A DNA stretch of 34,333 bases from Bacillota bacterium (GTDB lineage: Bacteria; Bacillota; Clostridia; Oscillospirales; Ruminococcaceae), in NCBI GenBank assembly GCA_029572815.1, contig JAKPUQ010000092.1, positions 1 to 34,333 on the forward strand, written 5' to 3'. Below are positions 6,829 through 16,271 of the stretch, piece after piece (positions within the stretch are counted from its first letter, which is position 1; each line of letters starts with the position of its first letter). The notes below the pieces were generated by a model. It made no database searches. It worked only from the letters and a program-made list of their open reading frames with translations, and was not told the DNA's origin. The position numbers and the translations under genes were made by a program.

Positions 6829-7371
6829 ATGGTAAGGGCAAGGGTAACATACAATGACAACCATCTGAAGGCGCTCTATTCTCTGACAAAAAGACCTTAT
6901 GTCATCAAAAAGCTCATTCCCAAGATCCTGTGGACGGCAGTGTCTCTGGCGGCAGGTATATTTTTCCTGCGCTATGCAATAATATTACATTCCAGCTCCG
7001 GCTACATCTGGATAGCGCTGGCGTTCACTTTCGCGGCACTGTATATAAGAGATATCATAAAGCTGCTGTGCGATGACAAGGGCACAAATAAGCTTCCGCC
7101 ATATCGGTATTCCGCTGAGATTACCTTCGGCGGTCAGGTCTTTGAGACCTTCAAGAACGCCGAGAACTTCACGATCCACATGACCTTTCCCTATGACGCC
7201 ATCAATAAGGCTGTGGAGACTATGAATTACTTCTTTATCTTCGTGGAGGCAAAAAAGGCTTTTATCATACACAAGTCCGAGCTCACCGAGGGCAGCGTCC
7301 CCGAGCTGGAGCACTTCCTTGCGTCAGTCTTCGGCAAGCGCTTCATTGATAAAAGGAGCGTTAGGATATGA
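6829..7371 (+). CDS. YcxB-like two-helix membrane protein, paralogue 2
   Basis: The 180-residue product starts at ATG 6829, one base after the previous stop, which suggests translational coupling. It begins MVRARVTYNDNHLKALYSL, followed by two membrane helices (about 36-56 and 61-80). The C-terminal soluble module has YSAEITFGGQVFETFKNAENFTIHMTFPYDAINKAVETMNYFFIF, which matches paralogue 1 in layout rather than closely in sequence. The tail again ends with a helix of the 'ELEHFLASVFGKRF' type. The order of elements is the same as in the gene before and the gene after, so the three probably arose by duplication. Function unknown. Confidence 0.68.
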   Translation: MVRARVTYNDNHLKALYSLTKRPYVIKKLIPKILWTAVSLAAGIFFLRYAIILHSSSGYIWIALAFTFAALYIRDIIKLLCDDKGTNKLPPYRYSAEITFGGQVFETFKNAENFTIHMTFPYDAINKAVETMNYFFIFVEAKKAFIIHKSELTEGSVPELEHFLASVFGKRFIDKRSVRI

Positions 7372-7910
7372 TAAGGATAGACAGTCACAGAACCAGAGCC
7401 CACACAAGGGCGGAGCTCGGAATGATGCTCTCATTCAAGACGGTTGTATTGCTGCTGCTGATGCTGGCTCTCAGTGCCCTGTGCTTCGGCTTCTGCGTTT
7501 CCCTGGTGTATAACGTCATCAGATACAGGGATAGCTTCAGATATGCCCGTTTCCTTTACCTGACAGCAGGAATTGCAGGCTTTGTCACCGCGGTGGCTGC
7601 ACTGGTGCGCTTTGTGCTTTATTTTGCGGCGGTTATTGCCCTGTTCACTGCAAAGCCCGATATGCAAGAGGAGCTTTTCTTCGAGGAGGAGGGCTACACA
7701 GCAAGACATACCGCCAAAAACGGCGTTACCTTTGAGGGCAGGTATCACTACAGCGCTGTCAAAAAGGTAACTACGTACAAGGATTTCATAAAGATAGAGT
7801 CTCCCGACCACAGCTCAACATTCAGGCTGTCGGATATCACCGAGGGCACTGCTGAGGAGCTTATGGCTGTTCTGGCAGGCAAGCTGGGGGACAGAGTCAA
7901 ACACAAGTAA
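7368..7910 (+). CDS. YcxB-like two-helix membrane protein, paralogue 3
   Basis: ATG at 7368 overlaps the preceding stop by four bases (ATGA), so the two are translationally coupled. The 180-residue product has an N-terminal amphipathic stretch (RIDSHRTRAHTRAEL), two hydrophobic helices (about 23-48 and 62-92) and the C-terminal module FFEEEGYTARHTAKNGVTFEGRYHYSAVKKVTTYKDFIKIES with the closing helix AEELMAVLAGKLGDRVKHK. That closing helix is very close to the one in paralogue 1 (DELRALLRAKLGDKYKEK), direct evidence that the genes are related. No catalytic motif is visible. Function unknown. Confidence 0.7.
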   Translation: MIRIDSHRTRAHTRAELGMMLSFKTVVLLLLMLALSALCFGFCVSLVYNVIRYRDSFRYARFLYLTAGIAGFVTAVAALVRFVLYFAAVIALFTAKPDMQEELFFEEEGYTARHTAKNGVTFEGRYHYSAVKKVTTYKDFIKIESPDHSSTFRLSDITEGTAEELMAVLAGKLGDRVKHK

Positions 7911-7922
7911 AAGAGGTGGGAT

Positions 7923-8546
7923 ATGACGGTTTGCAGAATACCCGATACGGAGAGCTTTTCCGACAGATATCAGCGTGTTCTCAGGACAAAGGGGATAATG
8001 CTTGCGATACTCATTGCAGGTGCAGCTATATTGGGATTTTCGATCTCACAGGCTGATACTTCGGTCATGCTGCTGCTCATAGTCGTCTATCTTGTCATTA
8101 CAGGCATTGCGGCATATCTCTGGATACTCTATGGCAGGAACTCCATGGCAGCCTACATAATCACCGGCGATACCGTCTGCCATGTGGACATGATGAAAGC
8201 CTTCACCAATGGCCCGCTTTTCGGCAAGCCCCAGAGCTGGGACAGCATGAAGGGCAACTTCAGCAGCCTTAAAATGCTGGACAATATGAAGGAGATATCC
8301 TCGCCTGCCGAGGCTGATATGTTCATTTGCAGGCAGGACGTGACTGACCGCTACGGCAGTATCATAAAGCAGGTCTACAGCGTCACCGACGGAGAGAGAT
8401 GCCTTCGTGCAAGAGTGCAGACCGCTCCCGTACACATCGGAGGCGGTTCACCGAAAAACATGACACTGTACATACCCAAGGACTTCAAGGATATTGACAT
8501 ACTCCGTTCAGAGCTTGAACGGCTGGCAAATAAGACAACGGCATAA
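7923..8546 (+). CDS. Two-helix membrane protein, possible divergent fourth member of the YcxB-like set
   Basis: The 207-residue product follows the third paralogue by 12 bp with GAGGTGG before its ATG, so it is in the same operon. It has two membrane helices (about 25-43 and 48-69) and a C-terminal soluble domain that contains the pattern '[11 protein letters not shown]' and ends [14 protein letters not shown]. Size and topology match the three genes upstream, but sequence similarity is weak, so membership in the family is tentative. A small hairpin (8537-8553, AACGGC/GCCGTT) without a T-run follows the stop, so some transcription may continue into typA. Confidence 0.6.
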   Translation: MTVCRIPDTESFSDRYQRVLRTKGIMLAILIAGAAILGFSISQADTSVMLLLIVVYLVITGIAAYLWILYGRNSMAAYIITGDTVCHVDMMKAFTNGPLFGKPQSWDSMKGNFSSLKMLDNMKEISSPAEADMFICRQDVTDRYGSIIKQVYSVTDGERCLRARVQTAPVHIGGGSPKNMTLYIPKDFKDIDILRSELERLANKTTA

Positions 8547-8601
8547 AGCCGTTCGCATATAGAGAAAACCTTTAGAGAAAACCTTATGGAGGAAAGAAAA
8601 T

Positions 8602-10425
8602 ATGATAAGAGAAGATTTAAGAAACATTGCCATTATCGCCCACGTTGACCACGGTAAGACTACCCTCGTTGACGAGATGCTCAAGCAGGGCGGCGTGTTC
8701 CGTGAAAACCAGGAGGTCGCTGAGCGCGTAATGGACTCAAACGACATCGAGAGGGAGAGAGGTGTCACTATCCTTGCGAAGAATACCTCAGTAATGTACA
8801 ACGGCGTGAAGATCAACATCATCGACACCCCCGGCCATGCCGATTTCGGCGGCGAGGTCGAGCGTGTACTTGAGATGGTGGACGGCGTTCTGCTCCTTGT
8901 TGACGCCGCTGAGGGACCCATGCCCCAGACACGTTTCGTACTGTCAAAGGCTCTTGAAATGGGTCACAAGATCGTCGTTGTTGTAAACAAGATAGACCGT
9001 CCCGACGCCCGTCTGGACGAGATAGGCGACGAGGTGCTGGAGCTCCTCCTTGACCTTGATGCAAACGAGGAACAGCTTGAGAGCCCCCTGCTCTTCTGTT
9101 CGGGAAGAAGCGGTACTGCTTCCCTCAGCCAGTATGAGGCAGGCACAGACCTGAAGCCCCTTTTCGACACCATCATCAACTACATCGAGCCCCCCAAGGG
9201 CGAGGAGAACGATCCTCTCCAGATGCTCATTTCATCTATCGACTACAATGAGTATGTGGGACGTATCGGTATCGGCAGAATAGTAAGAGGAAAGATAGCT
9301 GTGAACCAGCAGGTAACTGTCTGTGACTACACAGGCTCAAAGAAGAACTATAACTCAAAGATAGTTTCCCTCCTCCAGATACAGGGACTCAACCGTGTTC
9401 CCGTTCAGGAGGCTACCATGGGCGACATCGTGTGGATCTCGGGTATCGAGGGAATAACCATCGGAGACACCATCTGCGCAACAGACGCTCCCGATCCGCT
9501 TCCCTTCGTGAAGATAAGCGAGCCTACCGTTGAGATGACCTTCTCCGTAAACGACAGCCCCTTCGCAGGCCGCGAGGGCAAGTTCGTAACATCACGTCAG
9601 CTCCGCGAGAGACTTTTCAAGGAGCTTCTCAAGGACGTATCCCTCCGAGTTGAGGAGACAGAGAATACCGATGCATTCCGCGTTGCAGGACGAGGCGAGA
9701 TGCACCTTTCAATACTTATCGAGAATATGCGCCGTGAGGGCTATGAGCTGGGCGTATCAACTCCCCATGTTCTCTACAAGCAGGACGAGAACGGCAGACG
9801 CCTTGAGCCTATCGAGCGCCTTGTCATCGACGTTCCCGAGGACTGCGTAGGCTCCGTAATGGAGAAGATAGGTGCCCGTAAGGGTGACATGGTTGATATG
9901 CACCCCCAGGGAAGCCGTATGCGTATCGAGTTCCTTATCCCTGCAAGAGGTCTTTTTGGCTATAAGAGCGAGTTCCTCACAGACACAAAGGGCGAGGGCA
10001 TCATGAGCCATGTTTTCGACGGCTATCAGCCTTACAAGGGCGACATCGAGCGCAGAAACACAGGCTCTCTCGTTTCCTTCGAGACAGGCGAGGCTGTTAC
10101 CTACGGTCTCTACAACGCTCAGGAGCGCGGACAGCTCTTCATCACAGCAGGCACTCCCGTATATGAAGGCATGATCGTGGGAGCTTCTCCCAAGACAGAG
10201 GACCTTGTTGTCAACGTCTGCAAGAAGAAGCACCTGACAAATACCCGTGCAAGCGGAAGCGATGACGCTCTCCGTCTTGTTCCTCCGAGAGTTCTCAGCC
10301 TTGAGGACTGCCTTGAATTCCTTGCAGATGATGAGCTGCTCGAGGTAACTCCCGAGTCTCTCAGAATAAGAAAGAGAGTGCTCAGCAATACCCAGAGAGC
10401 TAAGGAAAGAGGCAAGAAGGCCTGA
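8602..10425 (+). CDS. typA: Ribosome-associated GTPase TypA/BipA
   Basis: The 607-residue product is full length for the family. The GTPase domain occupies about 1-200, with G1 AHVDHGKTT (13-21), G2 region RERGVT, G3 [21 protein letters not shown], and G4 [14 protein letters not shown]-Tu-like domain II follows ([19 protein letters not shown]), then EF-G domain III/V-like parts ([37 protein letters not shown]), and the BipA-specific C-terminal domain ([36 protein letters not shown]). TypA binds the ribosome near the EF-G site and acts in 50S assembly and stress or cold adaptation. GGAGG stands before the ATG. A perfect 13-nt tandem duplication lies just upstream (8560-8585). Confidence 0.97.
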   Translation: MIREDLRNIAIIAHVDHGKTTLVDEMLKQGGVFRENQEVAERVMDSNDIERERGVTILAKNTSVMYNGVKINIIDTPGHADFGGEVERVLEMVDGVLLLVDAAEGPMPQTRFVLSKALEMGHKIVVVVNKIDRPDARLDEIGDEVLELLLDLDANEEQLESPLLFCSGRSGTASLSQYEAGTDLKPLFDTIINYIEPPKGEENDPLQMLISSIDYNEYVGRIGIGRIVRGKIAVNQQVTVCDYTGSKKNYNSKIVSLLQIQGLNRVPVQEATMGDIVWISGIEGITIGDTICATDAPDPLPFVKISEPTVEMTFSVNDSPFAGREGKFVTSRQLRERLFKELLKDVSLRVEETENTDAFRVAGRGEMHLSILIENMRREGYELGVSTPHVLYKQDENGRRLEPIERLVIDVPEDCVGSVMEKIGARKGDMVDMHPQGSRMRIEFLIPARGLFGYKSEFLTDTKGEGIMSHVFDGYQPYKGDIERRNTGSLVSFETGEAVTYGLYNAQERGQLFITAGTPVYEGMIVGASPKTEDLVVNVCKKKHLTNTRASGSDDALRLVPPRVLSLEDCLEFLADDELLEVTPESLRIRKRVLSNTQRAKERGKKA

Positions 10426-10482
10426 TTTTTCATCAAATCAACACATATAAACCATACAATTTGCAGGTTTGGGAGATATGAT

Positions 10483-11169
10483 ATGAAAAAGACTATATTC
10501 GCTTCACTGTTACTGACTGCGGCGGTCTGTTTTTCGGGCTGCGGCAGCAAGGTGGAAAAGGTCAGTGAGGTGAGCGGAAATACTTCCGAAGCTGTAACGA
10601 CGTCTGAGGAGACCACTGAAGCAGGCTCCTATGCCCCCCTTGCTACCGTGAGAGAGCGCAACATCGTTTCGGCTGAGGAGTTCAATTACGAGATAGTTGA
10701 CGGCGGAGCGGTCATAACCAGCTACAAGGGCAAGGACTACTATGTGGACATACCCGATGAGATAGGCGGGGCTCCCGTTACTCAGGTGGGATTCTATGCC
10801 TTTGAGGCAAAGTATGACCTCATTTCGGTGACCCTTCCCGAGAGCGTGACAGTTATAGGCGAGGGCGCCTTTGCGGACTGTCAGTCACTTGAAAGCATCA
10901 ACCTTCCGTCAGGTCTCAAGGAGATACAGTGCGGCGCCTTTGCAGGGTGTATAAGCCTTACAGAGCTTACCATACCTGCGGGAGTGACACGCATAGAGCA
11001 GCAGGCATTCACAGCCTGCACGGGGATGAGAGCGCTTACTATACTTGATCCTGAACTCGGATACGATAACTGGGGGCTCGAGGAGCCTCCCGACATAACC
11101 GTGTTCGCACCCGAGGGCTCGGCAGCCGCCGAGTGGGCGGGCGCTATGGGAAAATACGCCGTTTATTGA
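10483..11169 (+). CDS. BspA-like leucine-rich-repeat lipoprotein
   Basis: The 228-residue product starts MKKTIFASLLLTAAV and has a clear lipobox FSGC (Cys about 20), predicting a lipid-anchored surface protein. A Ser/Thr/Glu-rich linker (to about 50) precedes a short region, YEIVDGGAVITSYKG. Then come three to four LRR_5 repeats (about 95-190): TLPESVTVIGEGAFADCQSLESINLPSG and following, each with the Cys after A-F-x-x. No dockerin is present, unlike the LRR proteins at 256-1337 and 16272-17480. The start has GGGAGA upstream. The next gene begins 18 bp after the stop, so 10483-12694 reads as a three-gene lipoprotein operon ending in the terminator at 12710. Confidence 0.82.
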   Translation: MKKTIFASLLLTAAVCFSGCGSKVEKVSEVSGNTSEAVTTSEETTEAGSYAPLATVRERNIVSAEEFNYEIVDGGAVITSYKGKDYYVDIPDEIGGAPVTQVGFYAFEAKYDLISVTLPESVTVIGEGAFADCQSLESINLPSGLKEIQCGAFAGCISLTELTIPAGVTRIEQQAFTACTGMRALTILDPELGYDNWGLEEPPDITVFAPEGSAAAEWAGAMGKYAVY

Positions 11170-11187
11170 TTACGAGAGGAAAAGTCT

Positions 11188-12000
11188 ATGAGAAAGCTTG
11201 GGCTTACAGCACTGACTCTTGCCGCAGCGGCAGCAGTGCAGGGATTTTCGGGATGTGCCAAAAACAAAGACATCAGTATGCCTACCTACGCTGAGACAGC
11301 TGTTCAGACTCCCACTTCCGCTCCCGCAGGAGGAGCAGAGTTGTCGGGAGACAGCTATAACGCTGATGAGTATTACACAAAGATCCAGGAAAAGGTGAAC
11401 AGCACCGCCGTGGACAGCGACCCGCTGGAGCTGGGACTTGTGGGCAATGAGCTCATAACCCCCGACGAAAGCGATCAGGAGGCAGAGCTGGGCGCCTATA
11501 AGATAAGCAGCAGCGGAGTAAAGCTCTATTATGACGATACGGAGTTCTCCGATGAGCTCATGCTGACGCTTGAAAAGTACTTCCTTTCATTCCCGTCGGC
11601 TGACTACAACACCTATCAGAAGTGCATATTCCCAAGCTATATCGACGAGATGGAGGAATTCCTCACCAGGGAATACAATTACGACCTCAAGACCTCATTC
11701 AGCAAGCGTTGTTCCACCCTTGCAAGCAACATGAACGGCGACTACAGGATAACCAGGATAAAGCTTGAGGCTGCTCCTGTATACGATGAGACCAAGGACA
11801 ACCTTGAGAATTATTTTGAGTCACTTGACGATGTATTCGGCAAGGACTACTATGAACAGGTAAAGTCCGAGAGCGACGAGGTCATAGATGCAAGCTTTTA
11901 CGTCATGGGCGAGGACTCCTACGGCAACGAGGGAATAATCGTCAGCGCCTATGAGATAGTTTTCGCCGTAAAGGACGGCAAGTATTATACATTCGGCTAA
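11188..12000 (+). CDS. Lipoprotein of unknown function
   Basis: The 270-residue product has a signal peptide (MRKLGLTALTLAAAAAVQG) ending at a lipobox FSGC (Cys about 23). A Pro/Thr/Ala linker follows, then a mixed alpha/beta domain. The part LMLTLEKYFLSFPSADYNTYQKCIFPSYIDEMEEF resembles the start of an NTF2/SnoaL-like fold in pattern only. The rest is unlike anything I recognise. It stands 18 bp after the LRR lipoprotein gene and 13 bp before another lipoprotein gene of similar organisation, which points to joint expression at the cell surface. GAGAGGA precedes the start. Confidence 0.72.
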   Translation: MRKLGLTALTLAAAAAVQGFSGCAKNKDISMPTYAETAVQTPTSAPAGGAELSGDSYNADEYYTKIQEKVNSTAVDSDPLELGLVGNELITPDESDQEAELGAYKISSSGVKLYYDDTEFSDELMLTLEKYFLSFPSADYNTYQKCIFPSYIDEMEEFLTREYNYDLKTSFSKRCSTLASNMNGDYRITRIKLEAAPVYDETKDNLENYFESLDDVFGKDYYEQVKSESDEVIDASFYVMGEDSYGNEGIIVSAYEIVFAVKDGKYYTFG

Positions 12001-12013
12001 GGAGGCATATACA

Positions 12014-12694
12014 ATGAGAGATATTTTCAGAAAAACAGCTGCCATTCTGGCTGCGGCAGTACTGACTGTTTCCGCATCGGTATCATGCAGCGGAAAGAAG
12101 AGCTCTTTTTCAAGCGACCCCGATAACCTTGCAGGCGGAGACCTTCCCGATGAGTACAGCAAGGACCTTGAGGATATGCCTTACGGCGGAGAGTTTCAGA
12201 AATTTGAGGCGGGCGAGAATGACTACCCCCTGGGTATAGATATGGACCCCCGTTTCGTTACCGTTGACGAGGGTGCTGCCCTTACCAATTACTTCTACGC
12301 CCTCAACACAGGCGATACAGAAGCGTTTGAGAAGTCTGTTCACCCCGACCTTATCAAGTACCGCCTGGAAAATTCCGAATACTCTACCGAAAAGGAGTTC
12401 CTTGACGGCGAGTATGAGCTGCTCAAGCAGTACACAGGTATGGACTTCACCTTCGATTACGTTCTTGTGGACGGCAGGCTGAAGGACACCGAGGGCGCCT
12501 TTGAGTCTTATGACAAGCTCATGGAAACAGCTTCACCGGGCTGTAACATCACCTCAAAGAATTTGTACATGGTAGACGTTACCTACCACAATAAGGTGGA
12601 CGACGGCAACAGCTATTCACTGAGATACAGATTTGGCGATTATATGGATATTGCAGTATATACCATCGACGGTAAGGCGTACGTTATTTCGTGA
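12014..12694 (+). CDS. Lipoprotein of unknown function, possible distant paralogue of the preceding gene
   Basis: The 226-residue product starts MRDIFRKTAAILAAAVLTVS and has a Cys at about 25 in SVSCSG, a somewhat weak lipobox. The mature part contains LTNYFYALNTGDTEAFEKSVHPDLIKYRLE, again the pattern of an NTF2-like module ('Y-F-x-A-L-x-x-x-D-x-x-x-Y/F-x-x-x-x-x-P'). It ends MDIAVYTIDGKAYVIS, which parallels YEIVFAVKDGKYYTFG in the upstream protein. This suggests the two are related, though similarity is low. AGGAGG lies just upstream of the ATG. It is the last gene before the terminator at 12710-12733. Confidence 0.72.
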   Translation: MRDIFRKTAAILAAAVLTVSASVSCSGKKSSFSSDPDNLAGGDLPDEYSKDLEDMPYGGEFQKFEAGENDYPLGIDMDPRFVTVDEGAALTNYFYALNTGDTEAFEKSVHPDLIKYRLENSEYSTEKEFLDGEYELLKQYTGMDFTFDYVLVDGRLKDTEGAFESYDKLMETASPGCNITSKNLYMVDVTYHNKVDDGNSYSLRYRFGDYMDIAVYTIDGKAYVIS

Positions 12695-12709
12695 TATATG
12701 GACAAAAAA

Positions 12710-12733
12710 GGGAGCTTTGCTCCCTTATTTTGT
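12710..12733 (+). terminator. Rho-independent terminator of the lipoprotein operon
   Basis: The stem GGGAGC/GCTCCC with a 3-nt loop is followed by TTATTTTGTT, 15 nt after the stop codon. Confidence 0.85.
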
Positions 12734-12762
12734 TACAGTTCTATGAACTTTTCAAAAGCCTC

Positions 12763-12791
12763 TTGAAATTCCCGTTTTTATGTGATATAAT
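12763..12791 (+). promoter_or_regulatory. Sigma-A promoter of the 47-residue peptide gene
   Basis: TTGAAA and a perfect TATAAT are 17 bp apart with an extended TGn (TGATATAAT). The ATG lies 35 bp downstream. Confidence 0.8.
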
Positions 12792-12826
12792 TCCATTATC
12801 AAAGCATAAGGGGGAGCTTTTTCATT

Positions 12827-12970
12827 ATGAAAAATGCGTTAAAAACAGCAGCAGCGCTTGTACTTGCAGCGGTAGCCTGCTTCCTTGGGAGCATGAACTG
12901 CTTTGCCAATGCAGAGGAGTGCAGCGGACAGAATGGGGTATCGGCAGCAGATGCTGCATATGCAGGTTAA
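12827..12970 (+). CDS. Small secreted peptide, 47 residues
   Basis: An ATG preceded by GGGGGAG opens a 48-codon frame with its own consensus promoter (12763-12791) and terminator (12992-13018), so it is a complete transcription unit and not noise. The product starts MKNALKTAAALVLAAVACFL and has a signal peptidase site at about CFA-NAE. Cleavage would leave a mature peptide of about 20 residues (NAEECSGQNGVSAADAAYAG). The signal peptide resembles those of the next two genes, with a shared G(S/G)MN(C/A)FA cleavage region. It may be a short secreted relative or a shortened paralogue of those proteins. No known peptide class is recognisable. Confidence 0.7.
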   Translation: MKNALKTAAALVLAAVACFLGSMNCFANAEECSGQNGVSAADAAYAG

Positions 12971-12991
12971 GACTGCGATATAAAATTTACA

Positions 12992-13018
12992 GGACGGCAT
13001 TATGCCGTCCTTTTTTGT
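12992..13018 (+). terminator. Rho-independent terminator after the small peptide gene
   Basis: A perfect 8-bp stem GGACGGCA/TGCCGTCC with a 3-nt loop is followed by six T, 21 nt after the stop codon. Confidence 0.9.
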
Positions 13019-13059
13019 TACAATATTTTTACAATAGATTTAAGATTTGCCGCTTTCGG

Positions 13060-13088
13060 TTGAAGTTGTGCCTGCTCAGTGCTATAAT
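13060..13088 (+). promoter_or_regulatory. Sigma-A promoter of the paired surface-protein genes
   Basis: TTGAAG and TATAAT are 17 bp apart, 29 bp upstream of the ATG at 13118. Confidence 0.75.
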
Positions 13089-13117
13089 AAGAAAAAACAG
13101 ATAAGAGGCGCAGCATT

Positions 13118-13849
13118 ATGAAAAAATACATCAAAGCATCCATCGCACTTATATTCACCATAGTTACCTGCATTTTCGGCGGCATGAACGCCTTTGCTTG
13201 GGTAGCTGCAGACGGTATTATAGCTGTCCGCTATACAGACGCTCCCGAGGGAACGGTATTTGTTGATATACTGCTCCCGAAAAACGAAAATGACAAATAT
13301 GCTTCCGCAGACGGTAAGCCCTCCGCAGCGATCATACTTCACGGAGAGGATGAAAACGGAGAGCGTACAGAAGAAACTCTGACTCTTGCGGAGGACTGCG
13401 AGCTTGCAAAGTATGATGACGGCTATACCAGCTGCCTTTTCGGCAGGGACATTGCCGCAGAGTACAGGGTGTACAGCATCAGCACGGATATAGTACTGGA
13501 CGAGCAGAAGCTGATAAACACAGACGTTTCCAATTACTACGGCAGCCTGAAGGTGGCGTACTGCGACGAAAAGGGCAATGTACTTGCGGTCACAGACCCT
13601 GTGGAGACAGAGCATACCGACAAGCCTGCGAATTTCTATGTCAATGCGGACGGAACCAGTCTGGAGTGCAAGCTTGACCACGGCATAGATGTGGGAAAAG
13701 GATTGACTGCGATTATATTTGGCAGCGTGATCGTCGTATGTATATTAGCTGTTCTTGGCATTGCGGTCATAGCAGCAATTGTTGTAGTTGTGGTGATACT
13801 TATTGTCAGACACAATAAAAAGAAAAATCAGCAGCAGTACAGACAGTAA
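13118..13849 (+). CDS. Membrane-anchored surface protein of unknown function, paralogue A
   Basis: The 243-residue product has a signal peptide (MKKYIKASIALIFTIVTCIF, cleavage after MNAFA), an extracellular domain of about 165 residues, and a C-terminal transmembrane helix (about 194-227, IIFGSVIVVCILAVLGIAV...). A short basic tail (RHNKKKNQQQ) follows, giving a type I topology. Motifs shared with the next gene are the APEGT-x-FVD-x-L-x-PK start, YDDG-x-TSC, and YYGS-x-KVAYCDEKG-x-VL. Two pairs of Cys may form disulphides. No LPxTG signal is seen; anchoring is by the helix. AAGAGG precedes the start. No known family is recognised. Confidence 0.72.
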   Translation: MKKYIKASIALIFTIVTCIFGGMNAFAWVAADGIIAVRYTDAPEGTVFVDILLPKNENDKYASADGKPSAAIILHGEDENGERTEETLTLAEDCELAKYDDGYTSCLFGRDIAAEYRVYSISTDIVLDEQKLINTDVSNYYGSLKVAYCDEKGNVLAVTDPVETEHTDKPANFYVNADGTSLECKLDHGIDVGKGLTAIIFGSVIVVCILAVLGIAVIAAIVVVVVILIVRHNKKKNQQQYRQ

Positions 13850-13870
13850 TGCGCGGTATGGGAGGATACT

Positions 13871-14593
13871 ATGAAAAAGCATATCAAGGCTGCCATAGCA
13901 GTCGTATTCACGGTAATGACCTGCATTTTCGGCGGCATGAACGCCTTTGCAATGGGACTCGGTACTGACATATGGGAGATCGACATAGAGTATGAGAATG
14001 CTCCCGAGGGAACAGCTTTCGTTGACCTGCTCTTCCCGAAGAAGACTGACGATAAATACTATCCCGACCCGACCACAAATGAAAATGACGAGAAGCACAG
14101 CGTATGCCGCAATGTGTACGCAGACTATATGGGCAGGGGAAACAGCGATCCCATAGTCCTCGATGACAGCTGCGGACTTGCGGTCTACGACGACGGCTGT
14201 ACCAGCTGTATGCTGAAAAGGTACTTCGTTAAGTACAACCATGCTGAAAAAGATAAATGCTCGCTGGAGTTTAGCGTGCCAAGCAATGTCCAAAATCAGG
14301 AGGTCTTTGAGTATTACGGCAGCTTCAAGGTTGCGTACTGCGACGAAAAGGGCGAGGTCCTCGGAGTCACCGAGCCTGTGAAGGTGAAGCACGTCAGCAC
14401 GACCTGCCTCTATAAAGTAAAGGCAAGTGGCAACAAGGCAGAATATACCGTAGACAGGGACGGCTCCGTATTTATTCAATTGTTCGTAATGGCGCTGATA
14501 TTTGGCGTCCCTGTAGTGATAGCCCTCGTTATCGGGCTTATAATATACCTCTGCGTAAGAAGTAAGAAAAAGGACAGGCAGTCTGTGAAATGA
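13871..14593 (+). CDS. Membrane-anchored surface protein of unknown function, paralogue B
   Basis: The 240-residue product, 21 bp after paralogue A and preceded by GGGAGGA, is clearly homologous to it. It has a near-identical signal peptide (TCIFGGMNAFA), NAPEGTAFVDLLFPK, YDDGCTSCM, and YYGSFKVAYCDEKGEVLGVTEPV. A C-terminal transmembrane helix (about 203-229) and a basic tail (RSKKKDRQ) again give a type I topology. Similarity is high at both ends of the extracellular domain and low in the middle, a pattern expected after tandem duplication and divergence. The pair likely forms one transcript ending at the bidirectional terminator 14604-14641. Confidence 0.75.
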   Translation: MKKHIKAAIAVVFTVMTCIFGGMNAFAMGLGTDIWEIDIEYENAPEGTAFVDLLFPKKTDDKYYPDPTTNENDEKHSVCRNVYADYMGRGNSDPIVLDDSCGLAVYDDGCTSCMLKRYFVKYNHAEKDKCSLEFSVPSNVQNQEVFEYYGSFKVAYCDEKGEVLGVTEPVKVKHVSTTCLYKVKASGNKAEYTVDRDGSVFIQLFVMALIFGVPVVIALVIGLIIYLCVRSKKKDRQSVK

Positions 14594-14603
14594 TAAAAAC
14601 AAG

Positions 14604-14639
14604 CCCCTGAGCGTTCAGACAAGCGCTCAGGGGAATTTT

Positions 14640-14641
<2 letters not shown>
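14604..14641. terminator. Bidirectional terminator between paralogue B and guaB
   Basis: The 10-bp stem CCCCTGAGCG/CGCTCAGGGG (14604-14613, 14624-14633) is followed by a T-run on the plus strand and by GCTTGTTTTTA on the minus strand. It therefore serves both convergent genes. The stem core matches those at 1489 and 33943. Confidence 0.88.
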
Positions 14642-16176
<1,535 letters not shown>

Positions 16177-16271
16177 TAGTTTGGGCGACGGAGACGGCAT
16201 AGAAATTTTTTGTTCAAAAAAGGTCGGGTTTTGGCGAAAAAAGCAATTTGTTATAGTAAAGTAATTCAGTG

